A stretch of DNA of 33,823 bases from Pseudomonadota bacterium (GCA_023387815.1 JAEWHK010000030.1:1-33823); one strand, 5' to 3'. Positions 1-8,888 are shown, counted from the first letter of the stretch. A program made the numbers and translations. Notes: a model not told the origin generated them from the sequence alone.

Positions 1-178
1 TCCCAGTTCCTGGGCTTTTTCCGGGTCATTCCAGACGTCGGGGTTTTCCAGCTCCAGGTTGACTACCTGCAGTCGCTCCGATTTGGATTCGACGTCAAAG
101 ATACCTCCGAAGCGCAGCTTCGCGCTCTGCGTAATCGGCGAGCCGGGCGGCAAGTTGGTTCTGACGTTCTGCTTCCAT
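1..178 (-). CDS. prfB: Peptide chain release factor 2 (RF2), 5' part, with programmed +1 frameshift
   Basis: RF2 recognises UGA and UAA stop codons and releases the finished protein from the ribosome. The gene starts at ATG 178-176 with AAGGA at 191-187 as ribosome binding site, and runs off the left edge of the window. The first frame reads MEAERQNQLAARLADYAERE and then reaches ...LRRYL followed by TGA at 97-95. A +1 shift at CTT TGA C (100-94) gives DVESKSERLQVVNLELENPD and then VWNDPEKAQELG, a clear RF2 N-terminal domain. The shift site has the known RF2 layout: an internal Shine-Dalgarno-like GGAGG at 108-104, three bases, CTT, then the in-frame TGA. In this family the shift is autoregulatory, because low RF2 slows termination at the UGA and favours frameshifting. 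A plain ORF search misses the gene because of the stop. Only about 60 codons are visible. Confidence 0.95.
94..108 (-). promoter_or_regulatory. prfB: Programmed +1 ribosomal frameshift site of prfB
   Basis: Read on the minus strand, GGAGG (108-104), TAT, CTT (100-98) and TGA (97-95) are followed by C at 94. The Shine-Dalgarno-like element sits three bases from the slippery CTT, as in the E. coli prfB signal. Translation continues in the +1 frame as Leu-Asp-Val, and the downstream frame is clearly RF2. The signal is seen directly; its function follows from the well-studied RF2 family. Confidence 0.93.
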
Positions 179-235
179 GCGATTGATCCTTACTATGTAA
201 TTTTGCTTAACCCTTTATTTTAGCGCACCATAGGG

Positions 236-259
236 AAAAACCCGCCGCGTTGGCGGGTT
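236..259 (-). terminator. Rho-independent terminator between the small lipoprotein gene and prfB
   Basis: On the minus strand, AACCCGCC (259-252), a 5-base loop and GGCGGGTT (246-239) form a perfect 8-bp stem that runs straight into a T tract (240-236). The U-tract is on the minus-strand side only, so it ends transcripts coming from the small gene at 387-533, before prfB. Confidence 0.8.
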
Positions 260-386
260 GATCCTGTAAAACGTCAATTGAAATACGGGCTGTGAGTGGC
301 CGACTGAATGAGCGACTGCCTGCGGATGCTTGATTCAGCGGCTGTCGGGCGACGGACCAGTTCGCGAGTGTCAGAGCATGCCTGAA

Positions 387-533
387 TCAGCGAGAAGGCC
401 GTTGACCGGATACATTGCCGAATGCACCGCCTACGGTGCCGACCACGCCATCAATATGCTGGCCGGGTGTTCCCGTGGTGGTGCAGGCCGCAAGAGCCAG
501 TACAAGAAGCAGAAGGGCAGAGACGGATTTCAT
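387..533 (-). CDS. Small predicted lipoprotein (48 aa)
   Basis: This gene encodes a 48-residue protein of unknown function. It starts MKSV, has a hydrophobic stretch (residues 6-16) and a lipobox L-A-A-C with the acceptor cysteine at residue 17, so it should be exported, lipidated and anchored in a membrane. The mature part is only about 32 residues, begins CTTTGTPGQ and is glycine-rich (VVGTVGGAFG). I chose ATG 533-531 because the upstream TTG at 569 would put 12 polar residues before the signal peptide; no strong Shine-Dalgarno is visible. A good terminator downstream at 236-259 supports a real transcript. The size and shape recall entericidin-type small lipoproteins, but I cannot assign it to that family. 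Confidence 0.6.
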   Translation of the reverse strand: MKSVSALLLLVLALAACTTTGTPGQHIDGVVGTVGGAFGNVSGQRPSR

Positions 534-675
534 ACGTGATTGATGGGAAATAAAAGGCCAGCGTAACAAATTCGGTTATGCCTGCCTTGCGGGAATGGTA
601 AGCGTTGTAACAAGAATACCTGAAAACTGCGCATTTGATAGCAATCGAAATAAATCCCGCAAAACCGCCACCTAT

Positions 676-2391
676 TCAGAATGCGGCAGGCTCGGCGTGA
701 CGCACCATCAGTTGTACGTTTACAACGCCGTTCCAGCTGTTGGGGGCAATTTCATAGACCAGGTCGACATACTCGGGAACCGCTTCGGCATGGTTGAACC
801 AGATGGCATCGTAATGCTGATTCATGCGTTCGAGCCGCAATTTCAAGTGCTTTTCCTTGAGCAGGCGCTGGCTGACTACACGGAAGGTATCGCGAAACAG
901 TGGTGGCGGAAAGCCTGCACCCCAGACATGTTCCTGCAGCATGGTGGCAACATCGGGCGTGGCAAAGATTGGCTCCAGCGAACCATCGGTCTCGATCAGC
1001 GGCTCAAAACTGTCTTTGCCACTGATGCGACGCACGGCTTCGTCAAAAGCCTCTTCGAATTCGGCGAATGCTGCTTCCCGCAGCGTGAGGCCCGCTGCCA
1101 TCGCGTGTCCGCCAAATTTCAGTATCATGCCCGAATGGGTTTTGGAGACCAGGTCCAGCACATCGCGCAGATGAACATCAGGGACGGATCTGCCCGAACC
1201 CCTTAATTCGCCCGGATCACCGGGTGCGAACGCCAGCGTTGGTTTCCAGAATTTTTCCTTGAGACGCGAGGCCACGATACCGACGACACCCTGATGCCAT
1301 TCCGGATGAAATACGCAAACAGTGGCGCGGCGGGCCTTTTCGGGGGCTTCAAGGCTGGCGTGTGCCTGTTCACTCATATCCTGTTCGATTGTGCGTCGGC
1401 GGTGATTCATGGTATCCAGCTCGCGCGCCAGCGCCAATGCTTCGGCTTCGTCGTCTGTGGTCAGGCATCGAATGCCAATGCTCATATCGGCAAGACGGCC
1501 GGCTGCATTGATTCGTGGACCAATTCGAAATCCCAGATCAAGCGCCGTTGCTTCGCGATTATCACAACTGGACACCAGGAACAGGGCTTTCAGTCCGGGG
1601 TGCAGCTGGTTGCTGCGAATCTTTTTGAGTCCCTGCGAGACCAGCAGCCGGTTATTCGCATCCAGTTTGACCACATCCGCCACAGTTCCCAATGCGACCA
1701 GATCGGCGAGTGCGTCAAGGCGGGGACCACCCCGCGCATCCACCCATCCCCGGCGCCTGAATTCGGCACGCAGAGCCAGCAGAACGTAAAAGATGACGCC
1801 GACACCAGCCAGATTCTTGGAAGGGAATCCACAGTCCGGATGGTTTGGATTGACAATCGCCACTGCGTCCGGCAGCGTATCGCCCGGCAGGTGATGGTCA
1901 GTCACCAGCACCTTCATACCCAGTGAATTGGCTGCCTGCACGCCTTCAATACTGGCAATTCCGTTATCAACGGTAATCAGCATATCGGGTTTGCCGGCAG
2001 GGTGCTGGCAAGCGAGGTCAACCACCGCCGGTGACAGTCCATATCCGGTTTCAAACCGATTGGGTACCAGAAAGTCGACATCGGCGCCAAAGGCTCGAAG
2101 ACCCCGCAAAGCCACGGCGCAGGCGGTGGCGCCATCACAATCGTAATCTGCGATGACCAGCAGCTTCTGTTTGGCTGCAATGGCGTCTGCAAGAATCGTA
2201 GCTGCCCGGTCTGCCTGGCTCAGTTCCGACGGATTGATCAGATCTGCCCAGCTTTGACGGGTCTGTTCCGGCGACGTCACGCCGCGCGCTGCCCAGAGTC
2301 TGGCGAGCAGGGCATGAATGCCATTTTGCTGTAATTGCGATTCGTAATCCGGATTAAGCGGACGGGACGTAATTTTTACTGAGACCACCAT
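676..2391 (-). CDS. recJ: Single-stranded-DNA-specific exonuclease RecJ
   Basis: RecJ degrades single-stranded DNA 5' to 3' in recombination, base-excision and mismatch repair. The protein (about 571 aa, the normal size) has the DHH phosphoesterase core with metal-binding motifs DYDCDG (about residues 82-87), VDNG (about 141-144) and TDHH (about 164-167), then RINAAGRL, and the DHHA1 motif FGGHAMAAG with SGRS before it. The C-terminal OB-like region follows and the protein looks complete. The start is uncertain: ATG 2391, ATG 2400 and a further upstream start all lie inside the 3' end of the preceding gene (stop at 2376), so the two genes overlap and are probably cotranscribed and translationally coupled. 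I chose 2391 because it gives the shortest overlap that still begins with ATG. Confidence 0.95.
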   Translation of the reverse strand: MVVSVKITSRPLNPDYESQLQQNGIHALLARLWAARGVTSPEQTRQSWADLINPSELSQADRAATILADAIAAKQKLLVIADYDCDGATACAVALRGLRAFGADVDFLVPNRFETGYGLSPAVVDLACQHPAGKPDMLITVDNGIASIEGVQAANSLGMKVLVTDHHLPGDTLPDAVAIVNPNHPDCGFPSKNLAGVGVIFYVLLALRAEFRRRGWVDARGGPRLDALADLVALGTVADVVKLDANNRLLVSQGLKKIRSNQLHPGLKALFLVSSCDNREATALDLGFRIGPRINAAGRLADMSIGIRCLTTDDEAEALALARELDTMNHRRRTIEQDMSEQAHASLEAPEKARRATVCVFHPEWHQGVVGIVASRLKEKFWKPTLAFAPGDPGELRGSGRSVPDVHLRDVLDLVSKTHSGMILKFGGHAMAAGLTLREAAFAEFEEAFDEAVRRISGKDSFEPLIETDGSLEPIFATPDVATMLQEHVWGAGFPPPLFRDTFRVVSQRLLKEKHLKLRLERMNQHYDAIWFNHAEAVPEYVDLVYEIAPNSWNGVVNVQLMVRHAEPAAF

Positions 2392-3335
2392 TGTTTCCAT
2401 TGCTTGCGTTTGGCCGGCAGCCACTTGAGCAGTGCCGGTGTGGGTTCAAGAGTCAGCGTTACCCAGCGATCTTCACCGGTAAGCACCAGGCTCACCGGCT
2501 TCGTAACAGGATTGCCTGATGACCCCGGATGTATTGCAGATCCGAGTTGCTGAATGACCTGCTGTTCGACTGCGGGCAATTGTGCTACCCAGTGCCCCCA
2601 CTGGTGCTGACGATGTGCCGGTGCCAGTGTGTTTATCACATGAGGCGGGGCAGCATCCGCTGCCTTGATCTGGCCTGAACAGGCGCCGCCGAACAGCCAG
2701 CCGCCGTTGATCAATGGCATTTGTGCGTTACGCCGTGTTTCATTGACCGGATGATGGTGCCAGGCAATCTGCAGTTCGCTCAGCAGACGTCGCAACGGCC
2801 GCACAGATTCCTCTTGCGGCCAGATATGCGCCAGGTCGGCGCTGGCAATCAGTCCCGGACTGCGGGAAGGCAAATTGAAACTTTCGGGAACGCCCACTGT
2901 CCACCCATGAGGCGAATGGCTTTTCAGTGTGAATGGTGTATCGGCGACTATTTCGCAGGCACTTTCATATAATGCTAAGCTTTCCTGTTCGGTAACGCCA
3001 ATGTCGTCTGCAGTCAGCATATGCGCGCCGCTGTTGCTCAGCCCGAAGTGGGCCAGTTGAAAAAGCCATAGCGGCTCTTCTGGAAGTTGCCCAGGAACCA
3101 GCAGTGGTGCCAGACCGGCACTCAGCAACTGCGCATCTTGCGGTTCGAACTGATAGTGATGAAGCAACCAGGCTTCATATGCCGTGCAGCCGGTCTGATC
3201 CGGATCTGCATCATGCAACTGGGCACTGGCATGCTGGAACAGGCGGGTGAGCACAGGTGCCGTCTTTTCCATGTGACGGGCGGTTTCATCAGCCACAGAG
3301 GACGGGGGCAGTGCCCCTATAATGATTGTTTCCAT
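2376..3335 (-). CDS. RpfE / phosphoglycerate-mutase-like protein upstream of recJ
   Basis: This 319-residue soluble protein begins METIIIGALPP. It resembles a family found beside recJ in Burkholderiales and Xanthomonads, often named 'regulatory protein RpfE type' or 'cofactor-independent phosphoglycerate mutase'. Visible features are AHFGLSNSGAHML near residues 95-110, a middle segment with HIWPQEESVRPLRRLLSE, and a Trp/Lys-rich tail. I see no signal peptide or membrane segment and no motif that proves an enzymatic activity, so the function is unknown. Its 3' end overlaps the start of recJ, which suggests one transcript. It starts 34 bp from the divergent lolC, leaving almost no room for two separate promoters. 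The family name is from memory of genome context. Confidence 0.75.
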   Translation of the reverse strand: METIIIGALPPSSVADETARHMEKTAPVLTRLFQHASAQLHDADPDQTGCTAYEAWLLHHYQFEPQDAQLLSAGLAPLLVPGQLPEEPLWLFQLAHFGLSNSGAHMLTADDIGVTEQESLALYESACEIVADTPFTLKSHSPHGWTVGVPESFNLPSRSPGLIASADLAHIWPQEESVRPLRRLLSELQIAWHHHPVNETRRNAQMPLINGGWLFGGACSGQIKAADAAPPHVINTLAPAHRQHQWGHWVAQLPAVEQQVIQQLGSAIHPGSSGNPVTKPVSLVLTGEDRWVTLTLEPTPALLKWLPAKRKQWKQWWSQ

Positions 3336-3369
3336 GTCGGAATTGTAATCTTTGTAAAGACCAAACTAC

Positions 3370-4647
3370 GTGAAAATACCTTTTGAATTATGGATTGGTG
3401 CCCGGTACGCCGGCCTGACACGAACGCGGGGACGCGGCAAAAAAGGCGACCGGTTTGTTTCGTTTATTGCCGGTACTTCCATGGTCGGTATCGCCCTGGG
3501 TGTGGCGGCGCTGATCATTGTGCTGTCGGTAATGAATGGATTCCAGGTGGATGTGCGTGACCGCATGCTCTCGGTACTGCCTCACATTCAGCTGATTGTG
3601 CCTAATGAAGATCCGGTGGCGGTGACCGATGACTGGCAGAAACTGGCACAGGAAGCCAAGCAGAATCCGGAAGTGCAGGGTGCCTCGGCATTTGTGGCTG
3701 CGGGCGGCATGCTGGCTCGTGGCGACGTGCTCAAAGGGGTAGAGATTCGCGGCATTGATCCGGCCAATGAAGGCAAAGTGTCTGAACTGCCTAAACAGAT
3801 GGTCAGCGGGTCGCTGGACAGCCTGAAGCCTGGCAGCTTTCATGTGGTAATTGGTACCAATCTGGCTCAGTATCTGGGCGTCGGCGTTGGCGATACGCTG
3901 TTGCTGATGACACCGCAAGGGTCGATCAACCCTTCTGGTTTTTCGCCGCGCATGCGCCAGTTTACGGTCTCGGGCATTTTCTCTTCGGGCCATTATGAAT
4001 ATGATTCGAATATGGCCTTCATTGGCGTCAGGGATGCGGCCGTGCTGTTTCGAGACGGTGGCGCAGCGGGTGTTCGCCTGAAAATCCACGACATGATCAA
4101 CGCTCCCGAGGTGGCTACTCAGCTGACCAATACGCTACCGCCTGGCGTGGTTGCACGTGACTGGACCATGGATAACCGCACCTGGTTTGCAGCGGTCAAA
4201 ACTGAGAAACGCATGATGTTTCTGATTCTGGTGCTGATCGTGGCAGTTGCGGCCTTCAACCTGCTGTCTTCGCTTGTGATGGCCGTCAAGGACAAGCAAT
4301 CGGATATTGCGATTCTGCGCACACTGGGCGTAAGCCCGGTACAGATCGGAAAGATCTTTCTGGTGCAAGGCTCCCTTATCGGTTTTATCGGGACATTTCT
4401 TGGTGTATTTTTCGGATGTCTGGTTGCCTACAATATCGACGTTGTGATTCCATTTATCGAACGTCTTTTCGGCATTCACTTTCTGGATCCAAGCATTTAT
4501 TTTGTGAGTACGCTGCCATCCCATCCCGAGGTCAACGATATTGTACTGATCGGTCTGACTTCGCTGGTGCTGTCGCTGCTGGCAACCATTTATCCAAGCT
4601 GGCGGGCTTCCCGCCTGCAACCCGCAGAGGTACTGCGTCATGACTGA
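3370..4647 (+). CDS. lolC: Lipoprotein-releasing ABC transporter permease LolC/E
   Basis: This is the inner-membrane permease of the Lol system, which releases mature lipoproteins from the inner membrane and hands them to LolA for transport to the outer membrane. At 425 aa it has the family layout: an N-terminal membrane segment (about residues 29-55), a large periplasmic domain (about 60-265), and three C-terminal membrane segments (about 275-300, 320-355, 375-405), ending WRASRLQPAEVLRHD. The MacB/FtsX-like cytoplasmic loop AILRTLGVSPVQIGKIF contacts the ATPase. The start is GTG 3370, fixed by the conserved MKIPFELWIGARYAGLTR beginning. It overlaps lolD by 8 bp. Only one permease gene is present here, so the transporter may be a homodimer or a second permease may lie elsewhere. 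Confidence 0.93.
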   Translation: MKIPFELWIGARYAGLTRTRGRGKKGDRFVSFIAGTSMVGIALGVAALIIVLSVMNGFQVDVRDRMLSVLPHIQLIVPNEDPVAVTDDWQKLAQEAKQNPEVQGASAFVAAGGMLARGDVLKGVEIRGIDPANEGKVSELPKQMVSGSLDSLKPGSFHVVIGTNLAQYLGVGVGDTLLLMTPQGSINPSGFSPRMRQFTVSGIFSSGHYEYDSNMAFIGVRDAAVLFRDGGAAGVRLKIHDMINAPEVATQLTNTLPPGVVARDWTMDNRTWFAAVKTEKRMMFLILVLIVAVAAFNLLSSLVMAVKDKQSDIAILRTLGVSPVQIGKIFLVQGSLIGFIGTFLGVFFGCLVAYNIDVVIPFIERLFGIHFLDPSIYFVSTLPSHPEVNDIVLIGLTSLVLSLLATIYPSWRASRLQPAEVLRHD

Positions 4648-5350
4648 TGCACAAATCAAACCAGCCATCCAGACGAGCTACGCCCTGGAGGCACGCAATG
4701 TGGCGAAGTTTTACGAAGACGCCGATTCCCGCCTGGATATCCTCAAAGGGGTTTCCCTTCAGGTTGCACGCGGTGAAATGGTTGCCATTATTGGTGCTTC
4801 AGGTTCGGGCAAAAGTACCTTGCTGCATATGCTGGGTTTGCTTGATAAGCCATCTTCCGGTGAGATACTGATCAATGGTCAGCAGACGAATGCGCTGTCT
4901 GAAAAAGAGATCAGTCATATCCGGAATCAGAGTCTGGGATTCGTTTACCAGTTTCATCATCTGCTCAATGAATTCAACGCGCTTGATAACGTGGCCATGC
5001 CGCTCATTGTGCGTCGTACAGATCGCAAAGTGGCACGTTCGCAGGCAGAAGCGGTGCTCGAACGCGTCGGTCTGAAAGAGCGCATTCACCACACGCCGGG
5101 TCAGCTGTCAGGGGGTGAACGTCAGCGCGTTGCACTGGCGCGTGCGCTGGTGACTCGTCCTGTATGCGTGCTGGCAGATGAACCTACGGGTAATCTCGAC
5201 CGCGAAACGTCAGGCAGCATGTTTGCTTTGCTCAAACAGATGAACGAAGAGTTTGATACTGCATTTGTTATTGTGACTCACGATGCCAAACTGGCCGCAC
5301 TGGCTGATACACAGCTTCTGATGGAAAGGGGCGTATTGCAGTCGGCATAA
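4640..5350 (+). CDS. lolD: Lipoprotein-releasing ABC transporter ATPase LolD
   Basis: LolD powers lipoprotein release by the Lol permease. The 236-residue protein holds every ABC ATPase motif: Walker A GASGSGKST (52-60), Q-loop Gln (about 104), signature LSGGE (156-160), Walker B VCVLADEP (about 176-182) with the catalytic Glu, and the switch His in THD (about 214). The FVYQFHHLLNEF segment after the Q-loop is typical of LolD. Its ATG lies inside the end of lolC (8-bp overlap), so translation is probably coupled and the pair is one operon. Confidence 0.95.
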   Translation: MTDAQIKPAIQTSYALEARNVAKFYEDADSRLDILKGVSLQVARGEMVAIIGASGSGKSTLLHMLGLLDKPSSGEILINGQQTNALSEKEISHIRNQSLGFVYQFHHLLNEFNALDNVAMPLIVRRTDRKVARSQAEAVLERVGLKERIHHTPGQLSGGERQRVALARALVTRPVCVLADEPTGNLDRETSGSMFALLKQMNEEFDTAFVIVTHDAKLAALADTQLLMERGVLQSA

Positions 5351-5375
5351 ATGCATGATTGCGGGAGACAACGCT

Positions 5376-6185
5376 ATGTTCATCGATACCCATTGTCATC
5401 TGGACGCAGCCGAATTCGATGACGATCGAAATGAAGTCATTGCTGCTGCGCACCAGTCTGGTGTTGAGGCTATCGTGATTCCTGCAGTCGGACGCAGTAA
5501 TTTTTCCATCGTACGTGAACTGGCTCATACTTTTGCCGGCGGCTATTATGCTTTAGGTATTCATCCCTTGCTGGTGGCGCAATCGCAGGACGAGGATCTG
5601 GAAGTGCTGGAACAGCAGATCGAAGAAGCCTTGCAGGATCCCCGATTCATCGGTATTGGTGAGATCGGACTGGATTTCTTCGTCAAGGAAATTGCCAGCG
5701 GTAAACCCAGAGAGCGGCAGGAGCATTTTTATCAGGCACAGCTGAAACTGGCACGCCGACATGATCTGCCCGTGCTACTTCATGTGCGGCGCTCCCAGGA
5801 TATTATTCTTAAATATCTGCGTCGCTTTTCAGATGTCGGCGGCATTGCGCATGCCTTCAATGGCAGTGACCAGCAGGCCAATCATTTTGTGGAAATGGGC
5901 TTTGCACTGGGGGTTGGCGGCGCCATGACCTTCACACGGGCACGCCAGATTCGTCGACTGGCAAGCCGTATACCGCTGTCTCATCTTGTGCTGGAAACTG
6001 ATTCGCCCGATATCGCACCTGCCTGGCTGCAGGGTAATCCTGCGCGCAACTCACCCGATCAGATTCCGGCAATTGCAGCCGCACTGGCAGAGTTGCGGGG
6101 CGTTACTACCGAAGACATCTCCAGACAGACCGCCGAAACAGCATTCAGGGTACTTCCGCGATTGCGTGATCTGGCTCGGTCCTGA
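5376..6185 (+). CDS. tatD: TatD family metal-dependent hydrolase (DNase)
   Basis: TatD-family proteins are TIM-barrel metal hydrolases with 3'-5' exonuclease or deoxyribonuclease activity. The 269-residue protein begins MFIDTHCHLD, which carries the first metal-binding HxH (His6, His8). GEIGLDF supplies the bridging Glu, HVRR and AHAFNGS supply histidines, and ETDSPD supplies the final Asp. I chose ATG 5376 over an upstream in-frame ATG (5355) because a good GGGAGA ribosome site precedes it and it matches the family start. It follows lolD by 25 bp and is probably in the same transcript. Whether it is the tatD or ycfH type is not settled by sequence alone. Confidence 0.9.
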   Translation: MFIDTHCHLDAAEFDDDRNEVIAAAHQSGVEAIVIPAVGRSNFSIVRELAHTFAGGYYALGIHPLLVAQSQDEDLEVLEQQIEEALQDPRFIGIGEIGLDFFVKEIASGKPRERQEHFYQAQLKLARRHDLPVLLHVRRSQDIILKYLRRFSDVGGIAHAFNGSDQQANHFVEMGFALGVGGAMTFTRARQIRRLASRIPLSHLVLETDSPDIAPAWLQGNPARNSPDQIPAIAAALAELRGVTTEDISRQTAETAFRVLPRLRDLARS

Positions 6186-6365
6186 ACGACTCTTATTCTG
6201 TCTTTAGCGCCAGCGCAGCCTGTTGAGTTTGCCCACAGCTTGTCGACTTTACGGAATGACATTTGCATTGCGATGATCTTGTCGCGCTGTCGATAAACAG
6301 AAACAATGGAACGTAAATAGCGTGTTTGCGCGCGACATTGTTTTTATCGCTGTTAATCGATTTCC

Positions 6366-8888
6366 GTGATCTACCGCCTGTCTCCTTCGTCATGGCTCAT
6401 TCTGCTTTGCGTTGGTATAGCAGTTGTGCAGTTTCTGCCGCGCCTGCCGTCATTTGCAACGTTATTTATAATGGGGCTGTCTGGTCTGGTCCTCGCCTCC
6501 GCGACGTTAGTGGGTTTACGAAATCACACATGCTCTGATTTCCGTTCAATCTGCGGTCGCGCAATTGCACTGATCTGCGTTGCCATATTGTTTATTACAT
6601 CTGGCATGTCGTATACGGTATGGCGTGCCCATATGCGGCTGAATGATCGTCTTGATCGGCAGCTTGAGAATGTACCGGTCTCGGTGCGCATTCTGGTTAC
6701 CGGTTTACCCAAAGACCTGATCAATGGCTGGGAGTGGCAGGCACGAATCCTTGATGAGAAATCCCTGCCGGGACTGCCGCAACGAATTCTGCTTCGCTGG
6801 TTTCCCGGGCCACGCAGCGGCCCTTACGACAAGCCGCAGCGTCCGCCTGAAGGGCTGCCTGATTTGCGACCAGGACAGGAATGGCAAATGACAGTCAGAC
6901 TCAGGCGCATCCATGGTGCCCGGAATTTTTACGGCTTCAACTACGATGCCTATATGTTTGCCTCAGGTCTGCGTGCGGCCGGCACGGTCAGCGGTCCCGC
7001 AACGTTGTTGCGTGACCGGCCCTGGCTCGAATGGGGCACTGCGATCGAAAGACTACGGTTTGCATTGCGCAAGTCGATGAGCCGCGTGCTGCAGAATCGG
7101 CGTTATGGTTCTGTGCTTATTGCACTTGTCATGGGAGACCAGAACGGTATCAGCGACGAAGACTGGAAAGTCTTCAACCTTACCGGTATTACGCATCTGG
7201 TTTCCATCAGTGGTTCGCATATCACCATGCTGGCGGCACTGGGCAGCCTGGGTGTCTTTCGCATATGGCGGCGCCTGCGCTGGCAGGGTAAATACATCGC
7301 CGACCACAGGCCGGGGCAGGTAGTTGCTGCCGCAGTCGGCCTTGTTATTGCCACGTGCTATTCGCTGCTTGCCGGCTGGGGAATTCCGGCGCAGCGGACA
7401 CTGACAATGCTGGCGGTCCTGTTTGCAGCCGTGGTTCTGCGAATACAATTAAAAGCGACAACGTTGTTGTCGATATCGGCGTTCTGTATTTTGCTGCTGG
7501 ATCCCTGGGCGGTGTTATCTGTGGGATTCGTTCTTTCATTTGCGGCCATCGCCTGTCTCATGCTGTGGGGATCACGCGAAGCAAAGGCCATAGCTCGTCC
7601 TGCGGGCCGATCAGGAAAACTCATGCATAAGCTGTGGCTGGCAGCACAGATGCAGCTTTTTATGAGCGTAGCCCTGTTGCCGTTGCTGATTGGCATTTTT
7701 CATCAATATGCCTTCGCGTCACCCATTGTCAACGCCATCGCCATTCCTGTTATTGGCGGGCTGGTAACGCCACTTGCATTATTGCTGGCTCTGTTTTGTC
7801 TGATACCCTGGTGGCCGACACTGACCACCTGGCTGGCTGCCGGTGTTCACGCACTGCTGGAGGCAGTACTGCAGCTTGCAACATCCATGGCCGAGCTGGA
7901 GTGGGCCGCGCCTTCCTTTGCTGCGACCCATGTATTCTGGACCCTGTCCGGTCTGATGGGTCTGCTGATATTCAGTCTGCCAAGAGGAATCTTTGGCCGC
8001 TATTCTGCACTCGTTCTGCTGATCCCGGTTCTGTTTTTTCGTGCGGAGCGCCCCCAGACCGGTTGCTGGATACTGACAGCGCTGGACGTGGGGCAGGGTG
8101 CTGCGGTACTTATCAGGACGGCCCGCCACAATGTGCTTTACGACACAGGAGTACGCAGCAGCGTCAGCAGCGATGCCGGACAACGTGTTGTGATTCCCTA
8201 TTTGCAGGCACTGAATATTTCTCACCTGGACCAGCTGATCATTTCCCATTCCGATCTGGATCACGTCGGCGGCGCGGTCAGTGTGTTGCAGCAGGTGGAC
8301 GTGAGACATGCCTATACTTCGTTTATGCTGAATGCGCATCTCGAAGATGAACAGCGCCTGCTGGGCAAGGACATCAGGTTGCGCAATCCTCAGGCAACGT
8401 TTGATTTCTGTGAAAGAGGAAGAGCCTTCGAATATGATGGCGTCCGGTTTCAATTTCTCCATCCCGAACAGGTACAAGGACATCCGGTAAAAGCGGCAAA
8501 CGATCAGAGTTGTGTACTGCTGATCTCCGGTAAATTTCATTCGGCATTATTGACCGGAGATATTGGCACGATTGAAGAAGCGGTCATCATGCAAAATAAC
8601 GACCCGTTGCCTGTCGTCGATGTCGTGATGGCACCGCATCACGGATCTGCCGGTTCTTCGTCACCCGACTTCGTGCAGAAAGTTCGGCCTGCTGTTGCCT
8701 TTGCACAGGCGGGGTATCTGAATCGTTATGGTCATCCGGCACCGGAGATCGTTGAAAGATGGCGTGCAGCCGGGCAGGTGTTTCTGGATACCATTTCTTC
8801 GGGTGCCATCACCATGACATCGGGGTTTGACGGCTTGCGGGTAAATACCGTCAGGGGTTCGGAAGGTCGATACTGGGATGATTTTTAG
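6366..8888 (+). CDS. comEC: ComEC/Rec2 DNA uptake channel protein
   Basis: ComEC forms the inner-membrane channel that takes up single-stranded DNA in natural transformation. The 840-residue protein has three parts. An N-terminal region with membrane segments and a soluble DUF4131 domain covers about 1-210. The multi-spanning Competence domain covers about 215-560 and includes LVSISGSHITMLAALG and AGWGIPAQRTL. A C-terminal metallo-beta-lactamase-like domain covers about 570-800, with LDVGQGAAVLI, the metal site HSDLDHVGG (628-636), LLTGDIG and APHHGS. It appears intact. The start is GTG 6366, with no obvious Shine-Dalgarno; the first in-frame ATG (within LFIMGLSGL) would remove a membrane segment. 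No other competence gene is in the window. Confidence 0.93.
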   Translation: MIYRLSPSSWLILLCVGIAVVQFLPRLPSFATLFIMGLSGLVLASATLVGLRNHTCSDFRSICGRAIALICVAILFITSGMSYTVWRAHMRLNDRLDRQLENVPVSVRILVTGLPKDLINGWEWQARILDEKSLPGLPQRILLRWFPGPRSGPYDKPQRPPEGLPDLRPGQEWQMTVRLRRIHGARNFYGFNYDAYMFASGLRAAGTVSGPATLLRDRPWLEWGTAIERLRFALRKSMSRVLQNRRYGSVLIALVMGDQNGISDEDWKVFNLTGITHLVSISGSHITMLAALGSLGVFRIWRRLRWQGKYIADHRPGQVVAAAVGLVIATCYSLLAGWGIPAQRTLTMLAVLFAAVVLRIQLKATTLLSISAFCILLLDPWAVLSVGFVLSFAAIACLMLWGSREAKAIARPAGRSGKLMHKLWLAAQMQLFMSVALLPLLIGIFHQYAFASPIVNAIAIPVIGGLVTPLALLLALFCLIPWWPTLTTWLAAGVHALLEAVLQLATSMAELEWAAPSFAATHVFWTLSGLMGLLIFSLPRGIFGRYSALVLLIPVLFFRAERPQTGCWILTALDVGQGAAVLIRTARHNVLYDTGVRSSVSSDAGQRVVIPYLQALNISHLDQLIISHSDLDHVGGAVSVLQQVDVRHAYTSFMLNAHLEDEQRLLGKDIRLRNPQATFDFCERGRAFEYDGVRFQFLHPEQVQGHPVKAANDQSCVLLISGKFHSALLTGDIGTIEEAVIMQNNDPLPVVDVVMAPHHGSAGSSSPDFVQKVRPAVAFAQAGYLNRYGHPAPEIVERWRAAGQVFLDTISSGAITMTSGFDGLRVNTVRGSEGRYWDDF

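Noticed and set aside
595..1926. Long plus-strand open frames opposite recJ (up to 210 codons)
   Set aside because: They are shadows of recJ, which is a clear full-length gene on the other strand; the translations look like no family.
6287..6300. CTGT-N6-ACAG upstream of comEC, resembling a LexA/SOS box
   Set aside because: The spacing is 6 bases; the LexA site needs 8 between CTGT and ACAG.
6301..6345. AAACAATG ... CATTGTTT followed by five T residues after tatD, a possible terminator
   Set aside because: The 8-bp stem is AT-rich and the loop is 27 bases; too weak to call, and it lies just before comEC.
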